From Eutypella sp. D-1 (taxonomy: Eukaryota; Ascomycota; Sordariomycetes; Xylariales; Diatrypaceae), in assembly GCA_023313575.1 (NCBI GenBank), contig JAJTTP010000001.1, forward strand, positions 2,852,001-2,916,000: a DNA stretch of 64,000 nucleotides, written 5' to 3'. This document shows, in pieces, positions 21,829 to 33,195 of this stretch. The translations under genes and the position numbers were made by a program. Under the pieces are notes generated by a model. The model worked only from the letters and a program-made list of their open reading frames with translations. It ran no database searches and was not told the origin of the DNA. How positions within the stretch are numbered: position 1 is the first letter of the stretch; the number at the start of each line of letters is the position of its first letter.

Positions 21829-23279
21829 TTGACTGAGGTCCGTCAGGTGTATAAGAAGAGCTTGAGGGTTGGCTGGCTTCCTTCTCATAGGAAAGAAAGA
21901 AAGGGAGAAGAAGAAAAGAATACATCTTACATAATCATGCATCAATAGATGAAAAGAAGAGGAAAGAATTTTTTTAAAAAAAAAAAATCATATAAGACAC
22001 TTACACGAAGGACAGAGAGAGGCTATGACGGCAGATGTACGGCGCTAATCCATGGTTGTTATACCCCATACCCCCCCAACCCTATCATATCATCCTATCT
22101 AGGTACTCGATTTTTTGTGCTCGGTCTTCTGCATCTCCAGCATTGTGGCTTCCCCTCTTTGCCTCCCCTCCTCTCCCTCTCTTCGTCGTCATGCGCGGGA
22201 ACGAAGAGAGATGCGAATTTTCCGAATGATGCCACACGTATATACTTTTTTTGTACGATACGGACGATATCTACCCGACCTGATATAGCTTTTTGTTGTT
22301 TAAATCATTTTAATGGAAATGAGGAATGCGGTTACACGATGAAGATCAATCAATACTCGATAGAACCCTTAGATTAGAGAGAGCTCCCGGTCTCTTAATG
22401 CTATTTGTCCGTGGTAGATATATGCCCGGTATTTAAAGAGTACGTATGTATATGTATATGTATACGTCTAGGCAATGCTTTCATGGTGCTTCCTGGGTAG
22501 GTAGATATGTCTACGGTAGACGACCGTCCGCATTTCCCTGCGAGGCAGGTTTGGTGATGGTTCGGTTTCGTCCTACTTCAAGCAGGATTCTGGTCGAAGC
22601 GTTCGGGAGCCCTGCTCTGTTGCACGGCAGAGGACTAGAGAAGAGAGAGATCGAGTATATATAATAATAAAGCATCCCAGGAAATATCCTCCCCCATACC
22701 ACGTGCGTGCGTCATTTCCACGGCATCCGATCGCGCGACATTGTATACGTTTGTGTGACATTGCAGATTCAGGCTTGGATGAGAAGACGCCCCGGTCTGA
22801 TATTCGGTGTGTCTGGGTGTATGTACTACATTATATGAGAAATCACCATAGGACAATTAGCGAGATATGGTAGGTAGGCAGGTTAGGCCTACTTTGCACA
22901 AATAAACACCGAATTGTCTACAATGCAAGCTATCATTGCATGCATGATCAACGCAGATATTCGCATTCGCATCTCATCTATATACCCCCCTCGTGGTATA
23001 TATAGCCTCTAGTTCAGCGGCTACCACGCCTTAACCGGAGGGACTACCTTCTTTATGTCAAAGTAAGGAGGTTACACGCGGCAGAAATAGGGAGTGGATG
23101 CAGTACAACCCTTTCCGTCTTTATAATTGAATTTCCATAGTCTCGTCGACTATATGTTTTCTTTATCACCTGAACTCCTTTGGCCCCACGATCATGAGAA
23201 ATCCGTAGATGTTTAGCGGATTGTCATCTTCTCAATCCTACTGCCCCCCCCCCCCCCCCCACGCTCCCCTGATTTCACC
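21829..23279. other. Convergent intergenic region between ERG1 and ALG5
   Basis: 3' flanks of both genes. AT-rich with dinucleotide-like TATATG runs near 22440-22465, and a 17-base C run at 23244-23260. No ORF or RNA gene supported. Confidence 0.6.
23244..23260. repeat. Homopolymer of 17 C (G on the ALG5 sense strand)
   Basis: Uninterrupted run 20 bp beyond the ALG5 stop codon, so it would be transcribed as a G run in the ALG5 3' UTR. Exact length may be affected by sequencing error. Confidence 0.85.
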
Positions 23280-24611
23280 TCATCGGTGGAGGCGTCGCCT
23301 ATAGACGCCCATCATCCAGGAGGCGCGGAGGACGGCGAGGCCGACAGCCATGCTGATGCTATCGCGGACGACGCTGAGCTTGGAACCGCCGACCTCGTGC
23401 CAGTCGATGGGGACCTCTGCGACCTTGATGCCGGGGCTAGAACCGATGACCTGGTCGTCGGCGTCGAGGACGGGGACGGCGGGGGCGGACTCGGCGAGCA
23501 TCAGCATCTCGATGTCGAAGATCCAGCCCTCGGCGTGCATGTAGGGGACGATGTGGGGCAGGGCGGCGCGGGTGAACAGCTTGAAGCCGCACTGGGTGTC
23601 GCGGATGCGCGAGGTCGCGGGCGGCGTCAGGATCATCAGCACGAAGTGGAAGGAACGCATCAGGAAGTTGCGCAGCAGCGACCGCCGCACCACCGCCTCG
23701 CTGCCCACCAGGTGACCGCGGCTGCCGATCGCGACCCCGCGGTACGCGCCGTCGACGACCTCCTCGCAGCCCGCGACCAGGCGGCCCAGGTCGCTGAACC
23801 GCGACGCGCCGTCCGCGTCCGCGAACACGGCATACTCGCCGCGCACGTGTCGGAGGCCATGCGTCACGCCACCGCCTTTACCGCGGTTCCGCTCCAGTGT
23901 CACCACGCGCAGGATGTCGTGCAGCCCCTGCTCCCGCGCGAAGTCCAGCGCCACGTCTACCGTCCGGTCGGTGCTCCCGTCGTTCACAATGATGATCTCG
24001 TAGCCGGTGATGTCCTCGCGCGGCGCGTTCTTAGCGTGCCTTCGAGGCACCGCCGAACCCTGTTTCCTGCTAGAGGCTGACGCGTGCGAGGAGGAAGTGC
24101 GGCCGAACGTCGCGTCGAGGTATTCGACGGCCTCCTTCAGGGTCGGCAGGATGCGCTCCTCCTCGTTATAGGCCGGGATGACAACGCTCATGCGCACCTC
24201 GGCGGGCTCGATGGTAAACGTATCCTCGAGCAGGGGTTCGGAGGCGTTGGGGGTGACATTGTCTATGGATTCCACGGCATGCTGCTCAGCCAGCCACCGG
24301 TCGTACCAGCAGGGCAGCTGTCGCTCGACTAATTTCCCGTCCGGGGTCGTGGTGAGGTAGCGTTTCTCGGAGGGCAGGGCGGGCCGCGGCTTCGGGGCGA
24401 AAATGCGCAGAAAGATGAAGACCTGTGTGTGTGTGTGTTCAATAGATCCTTTGTCAGCATTATGTAACGGTAAGAAGATAGAAAAGGGTTAAAGGAGTAA
24501 AAAGAGCAAGAAAAAAAAAGGGGGAGAGAGTATAATTCATACGCCATAGAAAAGAAAGCAGGCCAGAGCTGCCAGGGCGACAAGGAAGGCCAGCACCAGC
24601 GACACCTCCAT
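23280..24611 (-). CDS. ALG5: Dolichyl-phosphate beta-glucosyltransferase
   Basis: ER membrane GT2-family enzyme that makes dolichyl-phosphate-glucose from UDP-glucose for N-glycan assembly. Two exons, 24611-24543 and 24422-23280, encode 403 aa (yeast Alg5 334). An N-terminal signal anchor (about residues 4-30) spans the splice junction. GT2 landmarks follow: SVVIPAYNEEERI at about 102, IIIVNDGSTD at about 167, the metal-binding DAD of FADADGAS at 225-227, and RDTQCGFKLF. Relative to yeast there is a Ser/Ala/Arg-rich insert (about residues 130-158) inside the nucleotide-binding domain. The intron 3' splice site is preceded by a CA repeat instead of a normal pyrimidine tract. The start codon is chosen because only exon 1 supplies the membrane anchor. 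Confidence 0.94.
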
Positions 24612-26635
24612 GACCCCGAATATATTTGTGCCGGAGGATCAGCCGATAAGCTGAGAAGTTCAAAAGAGTCAAGGTAAAATGTGTTGGTGCTGGTTTTGGT
24701 AAAGGGAAGAGAGTGAATGCCAGTGTGATCTCATCGGGAGAAAACACATTGATTATATGTTGTGGTTATATGTTGGTCATAATATGTTGGCTACCTAGGT
24801 CAGGTATAAGTAATGTGCGCCGGATAATGGCTGGCCCTGATAATGCCAGATTACATAGTAGACGGAGCTCTCTTATGTTAAGAAGTAGTTCAAGGTTGAC
24901 AAGTTTGCTATTGTACGTTCATTTCATTTCATCCCATTGCCGTCTTATAATGTTTGTGGGGTTGATTTAGGATCAAGAACAATCGGTACTGGCATCCATA
25001 GATGTTTGTGAGTGAATTGCATGGACCTGCATTCACAAGTATTGAAAGTACATACAGCAAGAAGCCACGATAGCCGTTTCAATGCTAGAGCTAGGATCTT
25101 GCAGCTGCACCTACCTACTCAACTTAAGCTAGTGGAGATTTCGCGGCCTCGGCAGGGGTCCAATTGATGGATAGTGGATGCCCTGGAGGTGGGCATGTGG
25201 GGTTCTACCCCCAGCTCTACATCCACGTACTACTCTAGTATAATTGAGTACATAGGTCCCTACCTAGGTCAACCCTTCCCACTTCCATTATAAAAAGCCA
25301 CCTGCCTCCTTCCCCCCTTGAAGATGGCATAGGTTTATATGCCTTGAATTGAATTTCCTCCTGTCCACGGATATATATTTTTTCTAACCCGGTTTACTGA
25401 ACCGATGTTGTTCATATGCCATGTGTGTCTTTTTCTCTCCGTGTTCTATCCACTGGATATGCCTAGGGCAAGACCTCGGCAGTAACTTCCTTCCCACCTA
25501 CTTAAGGCAGCTACCAATAATGTGTAGTAGGAAAGGTGCAAAGGAGAAAGATATAAACTGCTATATAAAAGGAAGTAGCTACGGTTAAATTTTGCCGTCT
25601 ATGGGTCCATTTTAAGCTACCGCCTTAGACATATAAATACCGACCCCTCACCTTAGAAACTTTGCTTTCTACCTTTCCCTTCTTCTTCTTCCACGGCCGG
25701 GGCGGCTGCGGTGTAATGGTAGGGGGGCGGCAACGCCCCCTAAGCCAGATCGTGCCTCGAGGAGCTCGGGAATCCCTCGAGGCTGCCGGTTCTTCGACTG
25801 CCGGTAACCTTGCTTGGTGGCCTAGGTACGGTCTAATCTTTGGAAAAAAAGTCTTCTCGGGCTTATTTTATTTTCATTGGTATCTGGGCCTTGAGCCGGG
25901 ATCCGAAGAAGAAATCCGAAGAAGGCTTCGCTCTGAATGCTCCTCCTATCTCCCAACAGGACTAGCCGACCGCTACACACCCCGCATCATTCCGTTACCT
26001 AGGTGCTGCTGCTATGGTTTTGGACGTGTTAGTCTAAAATATCGACTTAATATATGTGGTAGATAGGTCGGGTGTATCCATATCTCTCGTTCCTTCATTA
26101 ACCTCAAAAGGATCCTATTTAGTAGTTGTGCAAACGTAGGCACAGTTTAAGGACATGGAAAGGAAAAGAACGCAAGATATTTCGCATGCCCGCAGTAGAT
26201 CAGGGAGATTAATCTACCCTTCAGACTTGATATCTAGTTAGCAGGCACAGCTCCGTTATACTGATCAGGAGAACAACGGGTATTGTGTTTTCTAGGTTTT
26301 ACCCTGCGCTTTGCAAATGGCTAGGGCCGTATTCGTCCCCCCGGTGCCAAGTTCACACTAGCCCCTCTTACCCCTCCATAGGATAAGTTACACGCATTTC
26401 TCTGATTGAATCCTTCAAGGTTTTCCGGCAAATTGTAAAACCCGACAGGTTGGTATATGGTTCCAAGTGATTATTTGGTAGATAACCGATGTGAGTCATC
26501 AACGGGCTTGGTCATAGTCTCCCCCTCGCTATCCATCCCCACCCCCACTATGATAGCTCAGGCACTACAATCCTAGGTAGTTCCGAACTATGAGTTGGCC
26601 AGCTATAGTTCTCAATACTGTTCAAAATTTTCCAA
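24612..26635. other. 2.0-kb intergenic region between ALG5 and tRNA-Phe
   Basis: No gene supported. Contains several CCTAGG-centred motifs: TACCTAGGT at 24792-24800 and 25261-25269, CCTAGGTAC at 25821-25829 and TACCTAGGTG at 25996-26005. A 134-codon open frame at 25662-26066 has no recognisable domain and lies among these repeats. Confidence 0.55.
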
Positions 26636-26640
26636 GCGGG

Positions 26641-26674
<34 letters not shown>

Positions 26675-26729
26675 AACAACTTCGGTTCTTGAAATCTGAA
26701 GGTCGTGCGTTCGATCCGCACTCACCGCA
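26636..26729 (+). tRNA. tRNA-Phe (GAA) with a 21-nt intron
   Basis: Folds as a cloverleaf: D arm GCTC/GAGC, anticodon stem TCAGA/TCTGA with anticodon GAA at 26669-26671, T stem GTGCG/CGCAC with loop TTCGATC, and discriminator A at 26729. The 21-nt intron at 26673-26693 sits one base after the anticodon, the canonical position, and contains CTTC able to pair with the anticodon as in eukaryotic pre-tRNA-Phe. Internal A box (TAGCTCAGTTGG) and B box (GTTCGATCC) are present. One oddity: the acceptor stem has a G-A mismatch at pair 5-68 (26640 with 26724). Confidence 0.95.
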
Positions 26730-27205
26730 TCTTTTTGCCCTTTTCAGCAATTAAATTATATCAATTCCTTTTTAAGCAGGTAATAACTGTATATGGAACA
26801 CTACTTTTATTTTTATCTGCCTAGACGACATGACCTTAGGATGAAGCGATCGGCGTCCGGGCAGCTTTATGCGCTGTGCTCACGTTCGACGGCCCGGGCC
26901 AGGGCATCGGTTCGTTTAGAGTATTCCCGTTCGGCTTCCCATTCATTCCCTGCCTGGTCTTGCTCCGTTTCCGTGAGCCACTTTACTCATGATCTTTTGC
27001 CCTGATCAAACTTTGTCTTCTGAACAAAAGCATCTTCATACATAAGGCGCTTGATTCTTTTTTTTCTTTCCATTTTTGCCTTCGGGGTGGCAGTTGTCGC
27101 CAGTACGGCACGGCAACTATTTTAGGGGATGAATAAGGCGTCGAAATCTTCCTTGTCTAGTGAAGCCATCTCCTTACATGCTCAGCCATACCGACTCGAT
27201 CCATC
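26730..27205. other. Intergenic between tRNA-Phe and the acyltransferase
   Basis: T runs shortly after the tRNA (within 26731-26775) may serve as RNA polymerase III termination signals. The rest is the acyltransferase upstream region. No ORF supported. Confidence 0.5.
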
Positions 27206-28621
27206 ATGGCAGGCATTAGCTATGGCCAAATTACCCCTCTTGAGTGGCTCATGCCACGGGGCTATATCCGCCAGGTGCTTGCGTTCCCCTCTAGCGATCG
27301 CCTCGTCGCCATTAAACTCAGAGAAGGCTTGGACGGCGTCATAAAGGACGTGCCATACTTACTTTGTGGGGTAGTTAACGACGGCGTGGTCCGGGGTTCC
27401 GTTTCTCTCACTGAACCCTACCAGACTCCAGATGATCTCTTTAGTTGGCAAGATCTCTCATTATCACTAGATTATGCCTCCCTAAGAAGGAGCAACTTCA
27501 CGCCTGGGGCGTTTGATATGCCAGGCCTTTTACCGCCTGAAACAGTTCCCCCTTTTCAAGCACCTTCGCCCGTCTTCCGAGCGCGTCTGTCGGTAGCTAC
27601 AGGTGGCTTCGTTCTCTGTGTTGCGGTCCATCATACTGTTACCGACATCACTGGATTTGGATCACTGCTCGGATTATGGGCCTTGTATTGCCGTTCTGGG
27701 TCTTCTGCACCGATCAGGTTTGACCAGATGTGGTTGGACAGGAGGTCGTTATCCGGTTACCTGCGGCCCACCGCCGAGAGGCCGCGGGCGATGGTCATAC
27801 CTAAACTCCTTCATATACGGCAGGCTACTGCTCACGCCACTGCAGTGGGCAATGGTGGAGGGAGCCAAGCAGAATACAAGAGTGGGATTTTCTTCTTTTC
27901 GCTAAAGTCCCTACAGGAAGTCAAACAGGTCGTCAATCACTCGATCGCTGTGTTCGAGCCCGATAGCTGGGTCTCGACCAATGATATCCTTACCACGGTT
28001 CTCTGGTGCGCACTTATCGAGGCCGAGATGCTCGGGTCGGATGCCCAGAGCGTCTCGACCATCGGCTTCCCAGTTAACTTTCGCCCGCGCCTAAACCCCC
28101 CGCTTCTCAGGGGCTATCTCGGGGCGGCCTTCATGATGACTACGGCAAAGGCAACTATCGAAGATCTACTGAGCTACTCGACGGAAGGTAGGAAGACAAA
28201 GGATAAAGCCCTGGGCTTCGACTGGGCGTCTAGTCTAGCGAGGACTGCGCTCAAGATACGCAAGTCCATCAACGCTGTGGACGCAGACAGCGTGCGTGAG
28301 GTACTCGAGTATCTCGATGACCATACGGACGACGTGCAGCCCGTCGTGTTAGGCCCGCATCACGATGGCATCTCGATCGTCTCATGGGCCGACCAGGAGG
28401 TGTACCAGCTGGACTGGGGCGAGGTCATTGGGTGCTGCGAAGCTGTGCGGCTGCCCAGACCCGCGCGCAAGAGATATCCCATCATCCTGCCGCGCGTTCC
28501 CGACTCTCATGAGAGCGGAGGTGGGTTCGAGGTGTTCGTGAGTCTCGAGGAAGCGGCATTTAAGAGATTCGAGTGCTCTTGGCCTATTTCGCAGTTGGCG
28601 GAGCTCCGGTGTGCCGCTTGA
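27206..28621 (+). CDS. BAHD-type acyltransferase (fungal transferase family, TRI101-like)
   Basis: Predicted CoA-dependent O- or N-acyltransferase, the enzyme class that acylates alcohols or amines of secondary metabolites (trichothecene 3-O-acetyltransferase is a known fungal member). Intronless, 471 aa. The N-terminus ITPLEWLMPRGYIRQVLAFP is the usual opening of this fungal family. The catalytic HxxxD motif is HHTVTD with His143 and Asp147, positioned near the end of the first chloramphenicol-acetyltransferase-like half. The structural DFGWG motif is degenerate, reading DWGEV at about residue 403. Asp is kept but the Phe and second Gly are lost, as often in divergent fungal members. No tailoring enzyme or synthase gene is adjacent, so the substrate cannot be guessed. 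It lies beside a tRNA gene at the edge of a gene-poor stretch. Confidence 0.85.
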   Translation: MAGISYGQITPLEWLMPRGYIRQVLAFPSSDRLVAIKLREGLDGVIKDVPYLLCGVVNDGVVRGSVSLTEPYQTPDDLFSWQDLSLSLDYASLRRSNFTPGAFDMPGLLPPETVPPFQAPSPVFRARLSVATGGFVLCVAVHHTVTDITGFGSLLGLWALYCRSGSSAPIRFDQMWLDRRSLSGYLRPTAERPRAMVIPKLLHIRQATAHATAVGNGGGSQAEYKSGIFFFSLKSLQEVKQVVNHSIAVFEPDSWVSTNDILTTVLWCALIEAEMLGSDAQSVSTIGFPVNFRPRLNPPLLRGYLGAAFMMTTAKATIEDLLSYSTEGRKTKDKALGFDWASSLARTALKIRKSINAVDADSVREVLEYLDDHTDDVQPVVLGPHHDGISIVSWADQEVYQLDWGEVIGCCEAVRLPRPARKRYPIILPRVPDSHESGGGFEVFVSLEEAAFKRFECSWPISQLAELRCAA

Positions 28622-31600
28622 AGGCCATAATGAGTGCTATTGAGGTGTCTTTGTTGTACATAATACTGGAGCCCGTCAATTTCTTAGGCCTACGACGAAG
28701 GAGTGCAAAGGGAACCAGCATAAAGCTCGAGACCATCTCCCCGCTTGATACCAAGCAATAGTGTGCCGAGAGCCAATACAACTCAACACTGTAATAGCTT
28801 AAGCTCAAGCACCACCAAATCTTGTCCAGCACGCCGAGGGCTGTGTCGGCGTAGCCACAAAGTTCCAGAGGCGAATCTCCTTCCTCTAGAAAGGGCTACG
28901 TATGTGAAACAGCACAATCGGGCCTCGATACACTAATGCGCTGTAATTTTCGGGTTTACTCATAGACTTTACAGTTCATTGAATGAGAACCTGGTTACAT
29001 GGTGCTCTTGTAGCCTGCTTTAGGCAAGCCTCACCGCGACATATCGGGTAGATGAAGCAGGGTATTGGCCCTCACCCACCAACACAGGCAACAGGAGCAT
29101 GTTGAATCAAGAATTCCTTTGGTTCTCTGTATATATCTACCATGAGCATGGAAAGTCTCGTTTATGGATAAGCAGCCGATGCCCCTGCCACGATACGATG
29201 CGGAAAACAATGGCGATAGTGCTGGTACCGGTTATTTGCGTGTGGAGTTTCGGATCTCGATCTGATACTGCACTGGGTTTCATCACCTTCAAGGTATAAA
29301 AGCCCCCTTGTTGCATTCGAAGGGTTTAAGTTGTAAGAGTCTTGCTCACATGTACGTCGGGATAGCGATCGGTTGCTACGCTAAAAGATTCCGAGATCGC
29401 CGAGAGGCACGACCACGATGACTTTATGACAAACTAGATTTGAAAGCCCCCAGCACATTTTGTTTCAATAGACGTAATCTGTGGTGACGTCTCATATTGA
29501 AAGACGGGACGGGTGGGTAAATGTTCTAGAAACATCAGGAAGGAATCGATTTATATCGGATGACAGGTTTGCCGTCGCAACTTAGTTACCGTGGTCTATC
29601 CAATATATATGCAGATATTTATGCGTCGTGCCCATGCTCCATGCCACTCTTATACCGTCTATTATTGCCTTGTATTATGGGCCGCGGCCGTGCAGCGGAT
29701 ACTCGCATCAACCCCCGGGACTGCGCGTACCCGCTGTCCACCCAATTCCATGTCGCAACGTGCGCCAAGGTCCCTATCAGATGTCAGATAAACGAAGCCG
29801 CAGATCTATGTGACGACCGCACAGATCTGACGCGATAGCTTTACTGATATGATAACTAGAGTAAATAGTCACACTTAGTACGCGGGTTTCTACTTAGCGG
29901 TTCTTATTTCCCACCGTTACGGGTTACATACAGTGCCATAAACTTGCGTGTACGGGTTAAATGGATCAATACATCGACAATGCTGCCCTCTTACGTCTAT
30001 GTAGGGTTGGAACCCCCAAAGAAATTTTCGATAGACATCCAAGTCAGATCTACCAGCCAAATCATAGATCAGTTCGGCCCACTACCCGTTCAAGACAGCG
30101 CCGGCTTCAATATTTGTAGCCATGCGAGAATGACCAAGGAACACATTGGGGTCCTAAGTGAGTATTGCCAGACTGCAAAGCAGATTGGGTTGCCTGAATG
30201 TCGGTTTGTAAGCTTCAATAACTAATACATTGCGTCTCGGATGATGTTGCCCGTCCCGTCTCGACCTCTCGCTTCCTGCTTCAGGGGCATTTTTCCGTCA
30301 GCCGCCCCCACACTCCCAGGCCTCAAGTGATATCTGATAGCCGCGGCAGACGAAAAGATCCCTGAAACGAAGATCACAGGGGCATGCAATAGGGTCGTAT
30401 ACAGGTAGTTACCTACCTCGTGCTACATGCACAAGATAGAAAACAAGGTGTGAGCCGCCCCGGTTGCGACGTAGAAACCCGGATTGACCGGAAGCGTAGA
30501 GCGATCCGCCATCTATTGACACGATGGCCGAGAAGCAGAATGCAATTCTACGCGGACGGACATTTTTATTGTATGCAAGGTATGATTCATCAGAGAAACC
30601 CCGGCCTTGCATGCAGCCACCAAAGCTACGTGGGGACACATTGGGTTCTGGATTACGCCCAGAGCTGATTGGCGATGGCGCGCGGAGCTGAACTGCCTCG
30701 GGAAGCGCGGGACAATACTGGCTTGCAGCCTGCAACTTGATCTCGTATGGAATTAGAGAGCGCTGGGGAGAGAGGGAGCATGCTCTGAGGCCCGGACTTG
30801 ATAGAAGAAGCCTGGTCAGCTTATTAGCATCGTACGACTCTTCGGTCCATGCATGGCAAAGGAACCGTCTTATCGCTGCAGAATAACAAATTCGCTTGGC
30901 GCTTCTAAGATGAGCTGTGGGGTGGCTGACTGGCGTGACGCTCATTATCAACGGCCTGATTACCACGAATATGGAAGCGATGGCTTTATCAACGTGTCAT
31001 GGCCGTGGGCAGCGGTTGCGTAGCGTGGGATTTACGACAGCGTTGAGACAACCACCCTTTAGGTTGGGTTTGAAAAAGGGGCGGCGAATTGCCTACACAC
31101 CGTGTAATTTCTACAACGATATTGAATTACCAACGGTGCCATCCACGTCACTGCAATCATAACTCTTGAGTTGGTCAAATATCAAATGCGAGGCAGAAAT
31201 CACAACCGCTACGTGCTTCTCAGTATCACGGGTTCAGCCTCATGTATCCTAAGTGAGGCAGGATCAGCGGGTATTGCCGAGGGCCTACACCCTCTCAATA
31301 CACATCCCGCTCACACCTGTAGATCAGCTGTACGTAAAGTGGCACCACCGGGAACCCGATTGGAGAGTGTAATCAGAGCGAAGGGGACGGAGGGGCGGGT
31401 AGGAAACGGCTAGGGGGCTAGAACTCCTGTGTCCTTCGGTACCGTGTTCTGGTTTCTTGGCTGGCACTCACAAGAAGCATGGACTGTACTGCATCGGGCT
31501 CTCTTGCAGGGCACTTGTGAAGCGTAAACTACCCACTGTATATTTCCAAGTGCTTCTCTTAGTCACTTAAACCGGTTAACCTTTTGACAAAAAAGTAGAA

Positions 31601-31878
31601 GCACTAGTTCAAAAACGTTCGTTGTATGCCGTTATAAGCGTATGGGAAATCAAGAATAAGCCAGTTCGGAAATTTATTACACTGCGTTATGTCTCTATCA
31701 TCAGTCCGTAACGTTTACCCATGTTTATGTGTCTCTATCAAGCTGTGTACCGCGCTTTCAACATCGCCAAAGCACCAGATAACGATAGACTCCTAGCTTC
31801 TCCTACATAGAGAATACAGAAAATGTTTCCTTTGTGCTTCCTGTGTGTATAACAATGCCATATTGGCATGGTGATTCC
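28622..31878. other. 3.3-kb gene-poor stretch
   Basis: No convincing gene. Frames are short and stop-rich; the longest is a 185-codon minus-strand frame at 30409-30966 without recognisable domain, splice pattern or codon bias. TpA is frequent, which would fit eroded repetitive DNA, but I cannot align it to any transposon. Confidence 0.5.
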
Positions 31879-33195
31879 TTAATGTGATGCGACGAGTTTG
31901 TTCTCCACGCCTGAGTTGCTGCGTCGCCACGACCACCGGTGCCTCTTGGAATTCGAGGAAGGCACAGGGCCCAGGGTCTTAGGCTGGGACTTAGCCTGCT
32001 TCGCCGGATCAAGTTCTCGAAGAGCGGTATGGGTGGTCTTCTGGTCATTTTCACCGCTTTGCGATATCTCGGGTTGTAGTGATTTCAGCCCCTCGCTGCT
32101 TAATTTTGCCGAAGCAGGGGAGCCGTTGGTAGAACCCTCTGATGATGATGTAGTGAAAGCTTTATCAGCAATACGTTTCTTAACGGGTATGTCTTGGTGG
32201 CTATCCACGCTGGAGGGAAAGTAGGCAACCATTGTCGATGGTTCCGGGGTTGGAGCGAGCGAGCTCGGAGCAGTGGAAACCGGAACGGCCTCCGATGTCG
32301 AAGAAGAGGCATACGAGTGGCCATTATTGGCAGACTCCAGGGTAGTCGAGGAGGAGTCCCTCTCCAGCCCCATGGTAAGAACACTGGGATCGATCGGTTT
32401 AGGCTCCGTGAACCGGGTTCGAGGTACCTGTGCAGGGTTCCGGTCAGACCGCTCCCCGCCTCGGCTTCGTCGGGAGTCCCTTCGCTGATGGGCGGGATGG
32501 AGATGATGGTTCTCACTTATGATGGTCGTTTGCCGCAAGGCGTGTGGCCGGGATTCGACAAGATAGGGGCTCCCATTAGTGTTATGTCGTTGGTGCCTCT
32601 TCATTTCTAGACCGTCATCCGACACGCTGGAGTTCTCTGCAGTATCTGTATGAAGATATCCTGTTGCCATGATTAACAACACAATCTTAACAATTCCTCT
32701 AAAAGGCATAGTACCTTTGCCTGCACGCGTGCCTGGGTTGACCATAGGACTGGGAAAGCCGTACGGCAGCGGGGGCACCAGTTCTCGTTCCTTCCCTTTC
32801 GGACCGATCGAGTGGTTTGCATAAGCTGTGTTGATGTATGGTCTTGCATACGGATAGGTCGGTACACTGTTTAAGCTCCCGCTTCTTGACATGGCTGGAG
32901 TTGCTCGAGGAGACGGGTAGGAGACAACAGATAGCGAACTTCCGAGTCGAGGCGCGGTCTTCATACTCGCGGAGCTGGCGGCCATGGCGCTTCGCCTCCG
33001 GTGTTGTTCGATAATCTTCGCTCTGTCGAACTCTTTGCAGCTACTTGGGCCACTAGACAGGGCATCGATGGCGGCATGCTTGGGAACGTGCTTATATGGC
33101 ACTTTCGGGGTCTCCTCTTTCTCCTTCGCTGCATCTTTCGTCTTCTGTTCCTTAGCTTGCTCTCGACCGCGCCTGATCACTGATAGGAGTGCCAT
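31879..33195 (-). CDS. Conserved fungal hypothetical protein, Ser-rich and disordered
   Basis: Open frame for 438 aa. Function unknown. The N-terminus is the best-conserved-looking part: MALLSVIRRGREQ, a charged Lys/Glu stretch, then YKHVPKHAAIDALSSGPSS and a basic HRRRSAM block. I recall this arrangement from uncharacterised proteins of many filamentous ascomycetes. The remainder is Ser/Pro/Thr-rich and probably disordered, with a basic-aromatic C-terminus (KRHRWSWRRSN). A 54-nt segment at 32714-32661 begins GTACTA and ends CAG. It encodes an out-of-character hydrophobic stretch (IVKIVLLIMA), so it is probably an intron of length divisible by three; removing it leaves 420 aa. No membrane or catalytic features otherwise. 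Confidence 0.72.
   Translation of the reverse strand: MALLSVIRRGREQAKEQKTKDAAKEKEETPKVPYKHVPKHAAIDALSSGPSSCKEFDRAKIIEQHRRRSAMAASSASMKTAPRLGSSLSVVSYPSPRATPAMSRSGSLNSVPTYPYARPYINTAYANHSIGPKGKERELVPPLPYGFPSPMVNPGTRAGKGTMPFRGIVKIVLLIMATGYLHTDTAENSSVSDDGLEMKRHQRHNTNGSPYLVESRPHALRQTTIISENHHLHPAHQRRDSRRSRGGERSDRNPAQVPRTRFTEPKPIDPSVLTMGLERDSSSTTLESANNGHSYASSSTSEAVPVSTAPSSLAPTPEPSTMVAYFPSSVDSHQDIPVKKRIADKAFTTSSSEGSTNGSPASAKLSSEGLKSLQPEISQSGENDQKTTHTALRELDPAKQAKSQPKTLGPVPSSNSKRHRWSWRRSNSGVENKLVASH

Noticed and set aside
25662..26066. 134-codon open frame upstream of tRNA-Phe
   Set aside because: No family resemblance, and it contains CCTAGG-type intergenic motifs; treated as chance.
30409..30966. 185-codon minus-strand open frame in the gene-poor stretch
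   Set aside because: Composition is not protein-like, no domain or signal sequence, no splice partners; expected by chance in 10 kb of moderate GC DNA.
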